Shown: positions 48,095 through 59,945 of the stretch, in pieces
Layout: every line of letters begins with the position of its first letter
Position numbering within the stretch: the stretch's first letter is position 1
Assembly: GCA_007644065.1 (NCBI GenBank)
Contig: VJWN01000033.1
Span: forward strand, 241,830-305,829
Origin: Margaritispora aquatica
Lineage: Eukaryota; Ascomycota; Leotiomycetes; Helotiales; Discinellaceae
Reading direction: 5' to 3'
Length of the DNA: 64,000 nucleotides
The notes under the pieces: model-generated
Seen by the model: only the letters and a program-made list of their open reading frames with translations
What the model was told of the DNA's origin: nothing
Databases searched by the model: none
Position numbers and translations under genes: made by a program

Positions 48095-48835
48095 CTATAA
48101 ACTTCCCTTCCCAAGACACCTCATCAACGGAAAGTTATCCCCAGTACAAAGGCTGATAACCCCATCCACCCAACTCATCCCCCCAAACGCCCGGCTCGAA
48201 TACGAATCCCCCGAGTACGTACTCGACAGTTTCTGCTTGCCCAGACACCCCTTGAACACCCGTCCGGACTGTCTTGTCGTCATTGGGTTCGACACCACCG
48301 CGCCGTACTTCCCGACCGGGATCTCAAACGAATATTGTGCGGAGTACGAGCTGGACCACGATTACGAGTAATCGACGGAAGCGGAGACGCTGAGGAGGTC
48401 TTGGACCAGCGTGAAATCTGCACCGGTGCTGACGGAGAGGGAGTTGGAGATGTCGTAGCCGGCGGTTACGGATACGGAAGCTGGGGAGTTCTTGGCGGAG
48501 ACGACCGAGGACATAGAGACATCCCAGTTTTGGAAGTATTGGTCTGCGTTTTGGTAGACGATGGATCTGGAGGTGCAGCGTTTACCTTTGCTGGATGTTG
48601 ATTCCGTGGTGTTGGAGGAGGAGTTGGAGGGGAGGGTGCCGTTCGTGTGGACGAAGTCGGCTGGGCGGGAGGGCAGGGTAGAGAGGGCGATATAGTCGCT
48701 TTTAGACATGATTTCTACGCGGCTAGTGTTGCTGTAGACAATTACTTCGTTGGCGGAGAGGATGTGTGGTTTGAGTGTTGCGGCGGTGATAAGGGTACTA
48801 GAGAGGAGGATGGTGAGGAGGGTTGGGGTGAACAT
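48095..48835 (-). pseudogene. Secreted-protein gene broken by one in-frame TAA
   Basis: From ATG 48833-48835 the frame gives a signal peptide (residues 1 to ~19), a Ser/Asn-rich segment with N-glycosylation sites (NTS, NGT, NSS), then an ordered strand-rich domain. It stops at TAA 48362-48364 after 157 codons. The same frame then continues open for 88 more codons, without any other stop, to TAG 48095-48097. This second part keeps the character of the first (GKYGAVVSNP, GCLG, ISLCTGD, RCLG). The TAA differs from CAA by one C-to-T change in a CpA context, as RIP makes. No splice pair removes the stop and keeps the frame. It resembles small secreted Ser-rich ascomycete proteins of unknown role. 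A 157 aa truncated product could still be made. Confidence 0.7.
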
Positions 48836-48978
48836 GGTGAACGAGTATTTTGTGCTGGTGGGCAGAAACGAGTGTATTGAACGAGTGTGAGGGCCGAAGC
48901 GAGTGAAGGAGGACTGATTAGATGATTAGACTGAGTAAGGTGAAGAGAGAAAGATTCAGGTTGCGGCGCGCTTACTGG

Positions 48979-48986
48979 TTTATATA
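48979..48986 (-). promoter_or_regulatory. Probable TATA box of the broken secreted-protein gene
   Basis: TATATAAA on the - strand, about 145 bp upstream of the ATG. Confidence 0.4.
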
Positions 48987-49520
48987 TCGCATTTTTGGAG
49001 GTACTCTCGTGCGAGATGAGTCCAGAATTCAGCGGCATTATTTTCTGCTTTTCGGCTACAATCTTGAAATTAAAAGTGGAAATAGACTTTTGGTTGTGAA
49101 AGAAACCATCTCGTAAGTAAAGAATAAACACAAAACGTCTTTGACAGCAATTATAGAGACTTGCCTGACACACGATCTAGCAAATTCTGGGTTTAGTTAA
49201 ACAAACAAAAGCCGCGAAAGAGTTGAAATCATTTTTAGGGAACAGATCTCCCCAGTAAATTATCGATCGTTATATACTTACTCCAAACCTCAGAGACCTG
49301 GAACTCTTTCACACGCGTGCCACATCCCGTCGAAGCGAACCGTAGGTCCTGTACAACAAAATTCTTTGACTACGACCCCTCGATAAAGGTGAGCCCTATT
49401 TCTAACCATTACTGACATATCATAATTCTCTATATAATATTAATCTCCAATCAGTCCTATAAATAGAGCCCTGCGTCCACCACCAAGTCATGCCTACCAA
49501 TCCAGGCCTATCACCCTAAA
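48987..49520. other. Transition from genic to AT-rich DNA
   Basis: Composition is still mixed and CA/TG are still frequent here. I see no gene. Coding-like words around 49310-49390 end at a GTGAGC donor-like site but have no upstream frame. Confidence 0.45.
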
Positions 49521-49561
49521 ACCCCGTTAAATTCTAAATTAACCTTACTATCTTCTAAGTT

Positions 49562-49640
49562 TTTAAAACGGATTAACTCTTATTCCGTATTTAGTTTTAT
49601 ATAGGACTATCGACGCTTCTACGAAAAGTAGAACGCGGTC
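49562..49640 (+). repeat. RIP-mutated copy of the foldback repeat
   Basis: It shares AACTCTTATTCCGT and ACGAAAAGTAGAACGCGG with 50503-50590, in the same order and orientation. Many of the differences are C-to-T and G-to-A. Confidence 0.7.
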
Positions 49641-50189
49641 GTACGATTCCTAAAAGAATAGTTCTATGTATATATTTTAGTCTAGAGATAATAATCCTAT
49701 ATAAAAATTACTATAGAATCTTTTTCTCGACGTATATTTTAGTAATAAAAGCGATAACTCTTGACCTTTATAAAAAAGAACTATTCTAAGTATAAAAAAC
49801 GGATTAGATTTAAAAACTACTAGGCTTATCTAAGTAAAGTTAAGGTTTTATAAATTTATTTAAATATAAAATAAACTATATTTTTAAATTCTTTTTTAAA
49901 AAAACTTAAAATATATTTATTATATATTTATTTATTAATTATAAAACTTAATATACTTATAGTATAAAATAAAATTTTATTTATAATAAAACTTATATTA
50001 TTTTTTAATTTTAGAATCTTTATTATATAATATAATAATTCTTTAGTATTATTGAACCTTTTTATTTTATTAACGATATTTATAATAAAAATAATATCTA
50101 TATTACTAGTTTATTAATTAATCTTAAAATAATATATTCTTTATTATTATTTAACTTTTAATCTTTATACTTTCTAATAATAGATTCTC

Positions 50190-50460
50190 TATATTACGAC
50201 CTTTTCTAGGACTTAGCGGGTTTCCAAAAGTAGGGGTCCTAGGAGTTTAATAACTTCTAAAAACGTGATAGGTCCTAGAAATAGCGGAAGAGTTTTCTTA
50301 TATAAGCGGGAGTCGGCGTTTTATTAGTTAGTATAACGACCCTGTCGCTGGTTTTAGGGTAAAAGATAAGGATTCAGAATACAGTAAATTACTCGAAATA
50401 ATTCCAGATATATTATTAATAAGTATAAATTACTATTTAAAGTTAAGTATAAAGCTTTTA
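50190..50460 (+). repeat. LTR-like segment, copy 1 (order X-Y)
   Basis: Part X (50190-50330) contains a TATATAAG word near 50300. Part Y (50331-50460) starts at AGTATAACGACC about 30 bp after it. Both parts recur inverted at 57251-57550. A TATA box followed by a start-like junction suggests a long terminal repeat (U3 then R-U5). Confidence 0.5.
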
Positions 50461-50502
50461 TTTAAAGAAATCTATTTTATTATTATAAAGGCTATAAAAC
50501 TA

Positions 50503-50625
50503 CTAACTCTTATTCCGTTTTTCATTTGGCGTAGGAGCTGGCCACCTTCCACGAAAAGTAGAACGCGGCCGCACCCGTAGCCGGAGACAGCTCCTACGCC
50601 AAACGTAATCGCGCGGTAAGAGCTG
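50503..50625. repeat. Small foldback (MITE-like) element in a GC-rich island
   Basis: TTTGGCGTAGGAGCTG at 50525-50540 is the exact reverse complement of 50588-50603, and weaker pairing extends about 20 bp further out. The island 50500-50700 is much richer in G+C than its surroundings and has escaped most RIP. Confidence 0.65.
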
Positions 50626-50696
50626 CCCTAATCCGGCCCTTNGTAGCTCCTACGCTAACGTAATCGCGCGGTAAGAGCTACCCTAATCCGGCCCTT
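50588..50696 (+). repeat. 54-bp tandem duplication around an N
   Basis: The segment 50588-50641 recurs almost unchanged at 50643-50696. Both carry AACGTAATCGCGCGGTAAGA. The single undetermined base (50642) sits exactly at the junction. Confidence 0.85.
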
Positions 50697-53600
50697 CCTA
50701 TACCCTACTAGATACTAGTAAGACTAAAGAAAAGAGAATATAACAACGAGTTAAATAAGACTCTCTATAGTTTAATTAGATATAAATATAATTTACTATA
50801 GATTTTAGAAAAGTAATAGACGTATAGTTAAGTACTTAACTAAAATATAAAGAAAACTTCCTTATCTCTAAAAAATAATCTTATATCTTTTAAATAGTTC
50901 TAAAAAATAAATATAAAAATTCTAAATAAATACTAAAAATAAAAAAATTAAGATTTCGTTTATAAAAAACAAGTATAAAAGGGTTTATAAAAAAGAAGAA
51001 AGAAAAGACGTTCGTTTAATCGTATTATTTAGCTTAAGTTTATACGTTAAGGTTAACTTTATTATTATAATTTACTTAAAAAAAATTAAATTAACTTCGA
51101 TAATATATCTAAATAAGGTTAATTATAACTTTTTAATAAATAGTAAAAAACTAAAATAGTATCAAGTTAAATAAACCTAAATATAATAGTTTATTACTAA
51201 AAATAAAAAAACTTAATTTATTTATAGAGAATAAACTTAGGGTTTATTACTACTTAGTAAAGAGATCTCGACCTTACGCTTTCCCCCTTTTACCTATTAC
51301 TCTAGAAACCCTTAGTTAATAATTTAATATTATTTATAACTCTTTAATAATCGATTCTTTTCTTTTTATCTTTTAAAGACTTCTAAAGTTACCTAAGACT
51401 TTACTATTACCTTACCTTCGAGTTACTTTAATAGCCCTTAACCTTACCTTTTATATCTACTTATAACTTTTTTTAAACTTTTTTTTATCTTATATTTTTT
51501 AGATTTATTTTTAATATCTTAGATTTATCTAGTATATATTAGATTTATTTAATTATATTAAATCTACTTTTATTTTTTAAATTCTTTTTTATTTAATTTC
51601 TAAGATTATATTAATTAATAGTATATTTAAAAATATTTATTAATTTATTAGATTTTATTTTATTTTAGTACCTTTAAAAAAACTTAGTTTTTTAATCTAA
51701 AAAACTTTTCTACTATTTAAAAACTAGGTTTTATTATATTATAAAGACTTTAAGATTATATTTTATAATAATTATTTTAATATAATTTTTTATTTATTTT
51801 ATATTTAAAACTTATTTTTTAAAAGAATTATATCTAATTCTAATTAAAAAAAAAAGAGTTAGTATTAAAACTTTAAATATTTATAAAGAGTTAGAAATAA
51901 ACTATAAAAAAATATTTAGCTTTTTTCTTTATTTAATTTATATTTTAAGTTATTACTTTTTTTTAAATTAAAGCTTTTAGATTTATTTATTTATATTTTA
52001 AATTATTCTACTATTAATAGTAGTAAATACTCTATTAAGCGATATTTTAAGAGACCTATAAGACTATAAATTAAGCCTTTTTTAAAGTTATTAAAAAGTA
52101 TAATTTAAAGTTAATTTCTTTTTTTTAAAGTTACTATTAACTATTCTTTTATTCCTAATATTACTTTATATTAATAACCTTTTTATAAAGTCTAGTTCTT
52201 TTAATTAATAAAAATAGTTTTTTAACTTAATTTTCTTAAAAAGAATAAATTTTTTTAAAGAATTAAATAATTTTAAACTTAATCTTTAAAAAAAATTAAC
52301 TTTTTTTTAAATTAAAACTTATACTAAATATATTAATAAGTATATATCGTTAATTTAAAAGAGTTAGTTTATCTTATTTACTTAAAAAAACTACTCTTAA
52401 ATTCTTATTATTAATTTAAAAAAATATTATATTTAAATTTAAATAAAGTATTTTTTAATAAAGTTTATTTAATATTTTAATAGTTTAAAGATAATAAGAT
52501 TTAAAATAAACCGTTTAGACTATTATTAAATACTTAAATATAAGTTAAATATTTTATATTTTTTTATTTATTTTTTTTTTTTTTTTTTTAAACTTTAAAT
52601 AAAAAACTTAATAAAGAAATTTTATATTTTAAAGTTATTTAAAATATTATTAATACTTTTAAAACTTAAACGTTTAGTAAAATAAAAATTAAAACAAATA
52701 ATAGTTCTTTAAAGTTAAGTAAAAAGTCTTTAAAATTAAATTAAAAAAAGATTAATACTAGATTAAATAATTTAAAAATAATTTTAATAAATAATTTAAA
52801 AAATATCTAAGATAATTAAGAAAGTACTAGTATTAGTTTAAAAAGAAATAGTAGTTTTTTATTAATATCTTTTAATAATATATTTATATTATTTTTATAA
52901 TATTTTTAAATTTATTTTTATTTTTTTTAAATAGTATTAATAATATTAATTCTAATCTTTTAAGAATTTAATAAAAAGATTTTAAAAAAATAAAAGTTAT
53001 AAATAAATCTAACGATCCTTTAATATAAGATTAAAAACGAATTATTAAAGTTAATAATTTTTTTTTAATAATTAACTAATTTAAATATATTTAATAGTTT
53101 AATTAATTACTTTTTAAATATATAAGTATTAAAAATAATTCTATTAAAGATAGTTTAAATCTTAGTTAAGATTACTTTTAAGTTTATTTTAGTACTTAAG
53201 TCTTAATTATTAAGTATTATTTTTCTTTAATTATTATAAATAATATATTAAAGTTAATAATTTATTTCTACTTTTTAGGATCGATATTTTAATAATAAAG
53301 TAAATAGTACTTTAAATAAGATTTTAAATTATTAAGTATATTATTTTAAAATTAATAAAGAATTTAATATCTAAAGTTTTATTAGTATTAGTTTTACTAT
53401 TAAAAAAATAGTTTTTTATAAAAATATTACTTTAAGTAATAATAATCTTTAAAAGTTTTTTTCTTAATTTTTTAAGTATAACTTTAAAAATCTTAAAAAA
53501 AAAACTTTTATTTAATATTTTTAATTTTTTTTATTAAAATATAAATTTAAAAGAATATTTAAAATATAAAGAATCTTTTAAATACTCTTTCTTTTAAGTA

Positions 53601-55643
53601 TTTTTATAATTTTAGTCTTAATTTAAAATATAATTCTTTTTTTTTATATAAATTAATTTTTAATAATTTTTTATTATTAAATCGATTTTTTATTTTATAT
53701 AATAATAAACTTAAATTAAATTAATAAGAAATCAAAGTTTATTTTTAAAATTTATTAAAGTTTAAATATTTATTTTTACTTACTTTTTACTTTATTACTA
53801 AATTACTTCTTTATAAAGAATAAAGTTAATAACTTTATAATATCTTAATAGTATAAAAGATACTTACGAAATTTACTTTAATTTAAGTAGTAATTTATTT
53901 TAAATTAATATTTTATACTAGAAAGGGTAATCTAATAATAAAAAGAAAACGTTTAATATTTAATATTTATCTTTAATACTATCTAAGATCTTTTTATTAT
54001 ATATTATTTTAATTAATCCTTTTATTTTCTTTTTAAATATTTTTTTTTATTCGTTAAAAAAGTTAAAACGTACTAAAAGTTTAATACTTTATTTCTTTTT
54101 TATTAATAATAGACTATTAGAATTAAAAAATCTAAGTCTTAAATTAAACTCTTTTTTAACGTTATATTAATTAAAAAATTAATATTAAGTATATTATTAA
54201 TTATTATTATAATTATTAAAAGTTTATAATAAAATCTTAATTTATTTATATTTATATTAAAGGAAATAGAAAATACTATTAGCGAGCTAGTCGTGTTATA
54301 GAGTAATTATTCGTCTTAAGTTAAGGATTTAAATTATAGTTAAACTATTATAACGTTTAATAATATTAACTTTAATTTATAATTTAAATATTTATTTTTT
54401 TATTTATAGTATTTTAAGTACTTTAATATTTATATAACGAGTTCTTAATCTATAATTTATAAACTATTATAAACCTAAAATAAAGTTTAAATAATAAAAA
54501 AGACTTTAATTTAATAAGTAATTTAACTTTTAAATTTTCTTATATAATAATAGAAGACGATCCTTTTACGATTAATCTCGTAATATCTTTATCTTTTAGT
54601 ATTAATTAAAAGTATACTCGTTAGACTTTGTTTATTTAACGTTAGATTATTAAGTAAGTAAAAAGATTAGAATAGTAAATCTAATAAATCTTAATAGCTT
54701 TAACTCTTTTTATTTAATACTAAGTAGTATTTTAAAAGAATTCTTTAAGACTATTAACTTTTTTTTAAAATATAGAATAAAAGCTTTTAGTTAAGTCGAA
54801 TTTTATTAAAGTTTTCTTATATATTAAAGATATTACTAACTAATTTTAGTAAATCCTTTTTATATTTATTTACTAGTTTTCTTAATTATTAGTAAAGTTA
54901 TTATAGTTATTTTACTTTTAATAAAGTTAAAGTATAATATCATAAGAAAGGTAAAAAAGTTTAATATCCTATATTTGATTTTTAAAGAAGAAAAGTAGTT
55001 TAAAAATATTACTTTTTATAAATATAAAAAGTATTATAAACTATTTTTTTATTACTTTAGTACAAAGGGTTAATTAATAGTAGTAAACTTAATCGTATAG
55101 TTATAGACGAGTACTACCTACTTATTAGCGCGTTAAATTATCGTATAGTTATATTTTAATTTAAAAAGATCTTACTATTAAATACGTAGTTTGTTTTTCT
55201 TACTAGTACTTTACCTTTAAATTTTTAAAAAGATTTAATTAATAGTTTAGCTTTAAAAGATTTAACTATTATTTAAATTAGTTATACGAAATAAAATATT
55301 AATTATTAAATTATTAGCTATATATCGAATAAAGAAAACAAGTAGATTTCTAAAATTTAAAATTATATTATAGATTTTTAAAGTAATAACTTTATTATAA
55401 ATAATAATAAAATTTTAATCTTTTATTTAATAATTAAAAATATCGATTTATTAATTACTTTCTTTTAATTATAGTAAATATTATACTACGTTAAATAATA
55501 AAGAAAAGAATACTATACTTTTTAACTTTCGTAATAATAACGATAATTATTATTCTTATTTTAATTATTAGTAATAGTTTAAAAAAGTTTTAATTATTCG
55601 TTTATTCATTTCGTAGTTTATAAAGATATTATATATTCTTTTA

Positions 55644-55835
55644 TTGGATTTTTATAAGGCTTTAGTCGGACTAATCGTGAATAATAAGCCTAGTACTTCG
55701 GTTTTTTTCTTTAAAACTCTAACTAATATAGAGATTAATCTTAGTAATATTAATCTCTATAATATTTTAAGTTTTTTAGACTATAATAAAACTCTAGTAA
55801 ATAGGTATCTATTAGAATTAATTTATCGTTATTAG
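55644..55835 (+). pseudogene. Longest open frame in the AT-rich block
   Basis: 63 codons from a TTG, with no ATG, ending TAG. The peptide (DFYKALVGLIVNNKPSTS...LLELIYRY) has protein-like composition, and the region keeps a few TG words. It may be a less damaged piece of a transposon gene. I do not recognise the family. Confidence 0.3.
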
Positions 55836-57250
55836 CGTCTTATAAACCTATATCTCGATAATAAATTAATTAATAAATATAAAAACGTTAATTTATTATA
55901 TAATTTATATCTTAATAGAAATAATACTATTAATAGATAGATTTTCTATATAAAAGAACTATTTTAAAACTTCGAAATTAAGTCGTAGCGAATTTTCTAA
56001 TTATATAATTAAAATTAATAGTAGTTATATTTACTATTATTTATTAAGGGATTTAAAGGATATTTTAATAGAGGAATATATTAGTAAAGGTACTCTATAT
56101 ATAATAACCTAAAAACCGTTAGTAAATTAATATAAAGAACTATTAGTAAAAATAAATTAAGTTTATTAAGTTTAATAATATTATTTTTTATATCTTTTAC
56201 TTATTTAATTTATAAATACTTTCGAATTAATAAAAATAAATATTAATTTTCTAAATTTCTTTATAAAGTTATAACGTTATTTATTTTTAAATAAATAATC
56301 TTAGAATTAATATTTTAAAATATTTTAAAAAAAGATAATCTTAAAACTTTTTATATTACTAGGTTATTAAAGCTTATTTTCTTTACTACGTTTAATATAA
56401 AAGTACGATTTTATTAACGTATTACTTACTTAATAAAATAATTTCTTTTTAAATTATATATATAAGATTTAATTTAAATAAGATTTTATAATTAATATTT
56501 ATATTTTATAAAATAAATTATATATTTTAATACTAGCTTTTATAAATATTAATTATATTTATATAAAGTAAAATATAATAATATATAGTTAATTTAAAGA
56601 AAAAAGATCTAATCTTTATTTAAATAAATAATTAAATAAAAAGATTATTCTATAACAAAAACTTAAGGCTATAAATAATTAATCTTTAAATAAAAATAAA
56701 AAGTTTTTTATAAATAAGGCCTTACTTTCCGTTCTTAGTAACCTTAATAACTACGTCTACTATTAATTATATTAATCCTTAACTATAATTACTAAGCTAT
56801 ATTACTTACGATTAGAAACTCTACTACACTATATCTTGTACAATCTTTAATAGATTATATACTTATTTAATTTATTAGCTAACTATTTAAATTAAGTTAA
56901 ATTATACTTACTATATAATACCCTTAGCTACTTCTTAGGCACTAGTAAGTTTAAGGATCACTCTCCGAGTATATATTAAGCCTATTACTTCGTTAATTAC
57001 GGTCGATATAAATAAATAGTATTTATTTTATTTTATCTAAAGTTATTATATTTAAACTAAAAATAAATAAGTATTAAATAATAAACTATTCTATACTAAA
57101 CCACTTAGTAATATTATTTAATATAGTTAAATTCCTTTCTAACTTATTTATAAAAAGTATAACTCGCTTTATTAACTAGCTAGTATAGCTAGTATAATTA
57201 AGCCTAGTTATATAATATATATTTAGATAATAGATATACTATTATTTATC

Positions 57251-57550
57251 CTTTAATAAAGCGCCGGTTTCTATTTATATAAGAAAACTCTCTTAGTATT
57301 CCTAAGACTTATTACGTTTTTAGAAGTTACTAAACTTTTAGGCGTCCTTTTTCTAAGAATCTACTAGGTCCTAGAAGGGGTCATAATAGTTCTCTTAAAG
57401 TATAGAGATTTTCTTAGATAAGAGCTTTATACTTAACTTTAAATAGTAATTTATATTTATTTATAATATATCTAAAATCCCTTTTAAATAATTTATTATA
57501 TTTTAAATCCTTACCTTTTACCCTAAACTAACGATAAGGTTATTATATTA
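57251..57550 (-). repeat. LTR-like segment, copy 2 (order Y-X on the - strand)
   Basis: It contains the reverse complements of X (57251-57390) and Y (57420-57550) of the segment at 50190-50460. A 28 bp stretch, 57423-57450, is the exact reverse complement of 50429-50456. Read on the - strand the order is Y then X, opposite to copy 1. Confidence 0.6.
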
Positions 57551-58904
57551 AGGAATAATATCTAATACTACAAGAATATAAAATAGAATCCTAGCTCTAA
57601 ACTAGTACTTAATTATTTATAAACCTTCTAATCTCGAAGGTAAGTTTTTTTTATAAAGAAGTATATAAAGGAAGGTAGTTTATAGATAGGTTAATTAGAT
57701 TAAAAATAAACCGTTACGTCTTATATTTTAGTCGTTTTACGTTAGTTTATTTTTATTCGATTATAGAATAATTAATATATACTTTACGAATTATATATAC
57801 TAAGTATTAGAATAGTAAGAACTTTAAACTATATATATTTTATTATAATAATACTTATTTTAATAGAAGTTAATTATAAATAACTTAATTTTCTCTTAAA
57901 ACTTATACTTATATTAATTAATATAAAGGTAATAAGAAAGTAACTATTAGTATATAAAAAATAGTAAATAGATTAAATATATATAAAGTACTTTTATTAG
58001 TAAATAAACTACCCTTTATTATATAAATAGTTAATATTCTACTTATTTTATATAACTCTTTTTACTTTCTTTTACTTTTTATTTTTATAATCTAGATTCT
58101 CGAGATTTATTTTTATTTTAATCTAACTGTCTCTTTTATAACTATATCGTTCTACGTTTATATCTTTGGTATCCTAGAATTATACCTTACTATAATTAAA
58201 TATATTATTAGTTCTAATCTAGACGATATTTTTTTAATTTCTTTTACGTATACCTATCGCTTAGCTATAGTATCGTAAGACTTCTATCTATATATATAGG
58301 CTATACTAGAATATAGTATCGTCTATACTCGTTTATCTACTATAATAAGTAATCTTTTACTCTATAAGTAGCGCTAGCCTCGTTCTCTAGAATAAAAAAA
58401 GTAGAGTAAGATCCTTTTCTAGTATTCTAAATCTATAGCTAGCGCTTAACTATCTATAAGAACTTCTTATAAGCTCTAGCCCGTTTTCGTTCTAGAGATT
58501 ACTTTAGAAAATAGTTTATATATATAAAAGATATTTATCTAAAACGATTTATTATTTATATAAACTAAGATTTAAGTATACTAATACGATCTAGTATACT
58601 AGTATTCTATCCGTACTATCTTCGTTATATTAGTTAAGACCTATCCCCTTCCCGTTACGTTAACTAAGTAATATTCTTCTAATAATTAAAATAATTTATT
58701 AATTTATTATATTTTTACGTTTTTTTTTAAGGTTTTAGTTAATATTTATAAGATTAGACTTTACCTAAAGCTTTAGTAGGTTCGGATCTAGCTTCGGATC
58801 TAGTAAGGTATTTGTAATCTTAAAGCCCTTAGACTTTTCCTTTTAATCTAGATATATAATATTTTATTTATTTATTTTTATAATAAAGTTAGTTATACTT
58901 TCTA

Positions 58905-59169
58905 TTACTTTATTAAGTTACTAGTTAAAGAGATTATATACTAGTATATAAAAATAAAGTCTTCTTACTAGAGTCTAAATAAGGTTAATAAAAAACTAAT
59001 AGTATAAAATAAAGATTAGATAGCTATAGCTTTAAAGTTAAAGCTTAAGTAAATATTAATAAAAAGATAAATTTTTATCTTTTTATAATATAAGTATATA
59101 GAAAAGTTTTACTTTTAAGAATAAGTTATATATTAGGTATAGTAAAAAAAGGTATTACTAGATTACTTA
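58905..59169 (+). repeat. Subtelomeric direct repeat, proximal copy
   Basis: It matches 63712-63984 over about 270 bp, including a ~40 bp perfect block (59080-59119) and TATTACTAGATTACTTA at 59153-59169. The offset is 4815 bp at the distal end. Confidence 0.75.
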
Positions 59170-59639
59170 TCTAAGCTAAGTATATTCTTAATATCGAAAG
59201 TTAAAAGCTTTAAAAGATAAGTAGATTTAATTTTATTAGTATATAACATAATATTATTTAGAATAATAACGTTTATTAGCTAATAATAAACTATATTTAA
59301 TAAAAGTCTATATTATTAGATTATTTATTTTATATAATTATATATTTATAGTAAAACTAAGTTTATAAAAACAACGATATATATTATCTAAAATCTAGCT
59401 AGAATCCTTACTTTAGTAAAAGTCCTTTTAAAATTATAAATCTAGAAAATAGTTAATATAACTAAAAAAGCTAAAGAAGTAAACTATTAATTAAGAATAA
59501 ACCTAGTTAAAGTAAAGGCTAATAATAAGTAATATTAGTACTATCGAGACTACTAAAAAGCTAATTATAAGTTACTATATAATACTACTAAGTAGTAAAA
59601 AAAAAGTTTATAAAGTAGTTAATCTAATTTAAGATATAA

Positions 59640-59945
59640 ATATTTTACTTTTAAAAAAAAAAGTTATTAATAATATTCTAAGGGTAAGAGTAAAAGGCTA
59701 AGAATAGACGTAAACGATAATAAGAGAAGAGTATAAGTACTTTACTTTTAAGAAAAAAGGCCCGTCGATAACTTTAAAAGAATAAGAGTAAAAGACTAAG
59801 AATAAACATAAACGATAATAAAAAAGAGTATAAGTACTTTACTTTAAAAAAGAAAGCTTGTTAATAACTTTAAGAAGATAGGAGTAAAAGGTAAAGAATA
59901 GACGTAAGTAATAACGAAAGGAGAGTATAAATAATAATTATATTA
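59640..59945 (+). repeat. ~97-bp tandem repeat, about three copies
   Basis: GAGTAAAAG recurs at 59688, 59786 and 59882, followed each time by AAGAATA(G/A)AC(G/A)TAA. A partial unit lies upstream from about 59640. Copies differ mainly by G/A exchanges. Confidence 0.75.

Noticed and set aside
48030..48371. Open + strand frame without ATG, protein-like, ending at TAA 48369-48371
   Set aside because: It is the opposite-strand shadow of the secreted-protein frame 48095-48835, which has a start, a signal peptide and a TATA box.
50350..50375. TTTTAGGGTAAAAG as an interstitial telomere
   Set aside because: Only one TTAGGG-like unit, and it belongs to the repeated segment Y, also found at 57510-57530.
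50190..57550. One element with terminal inverted repeats of ~300 bp
   Set aside because: The two copies are permuted (X-Y versus Y-X on the other strand), which terminal inverted repeats of one element would not be.
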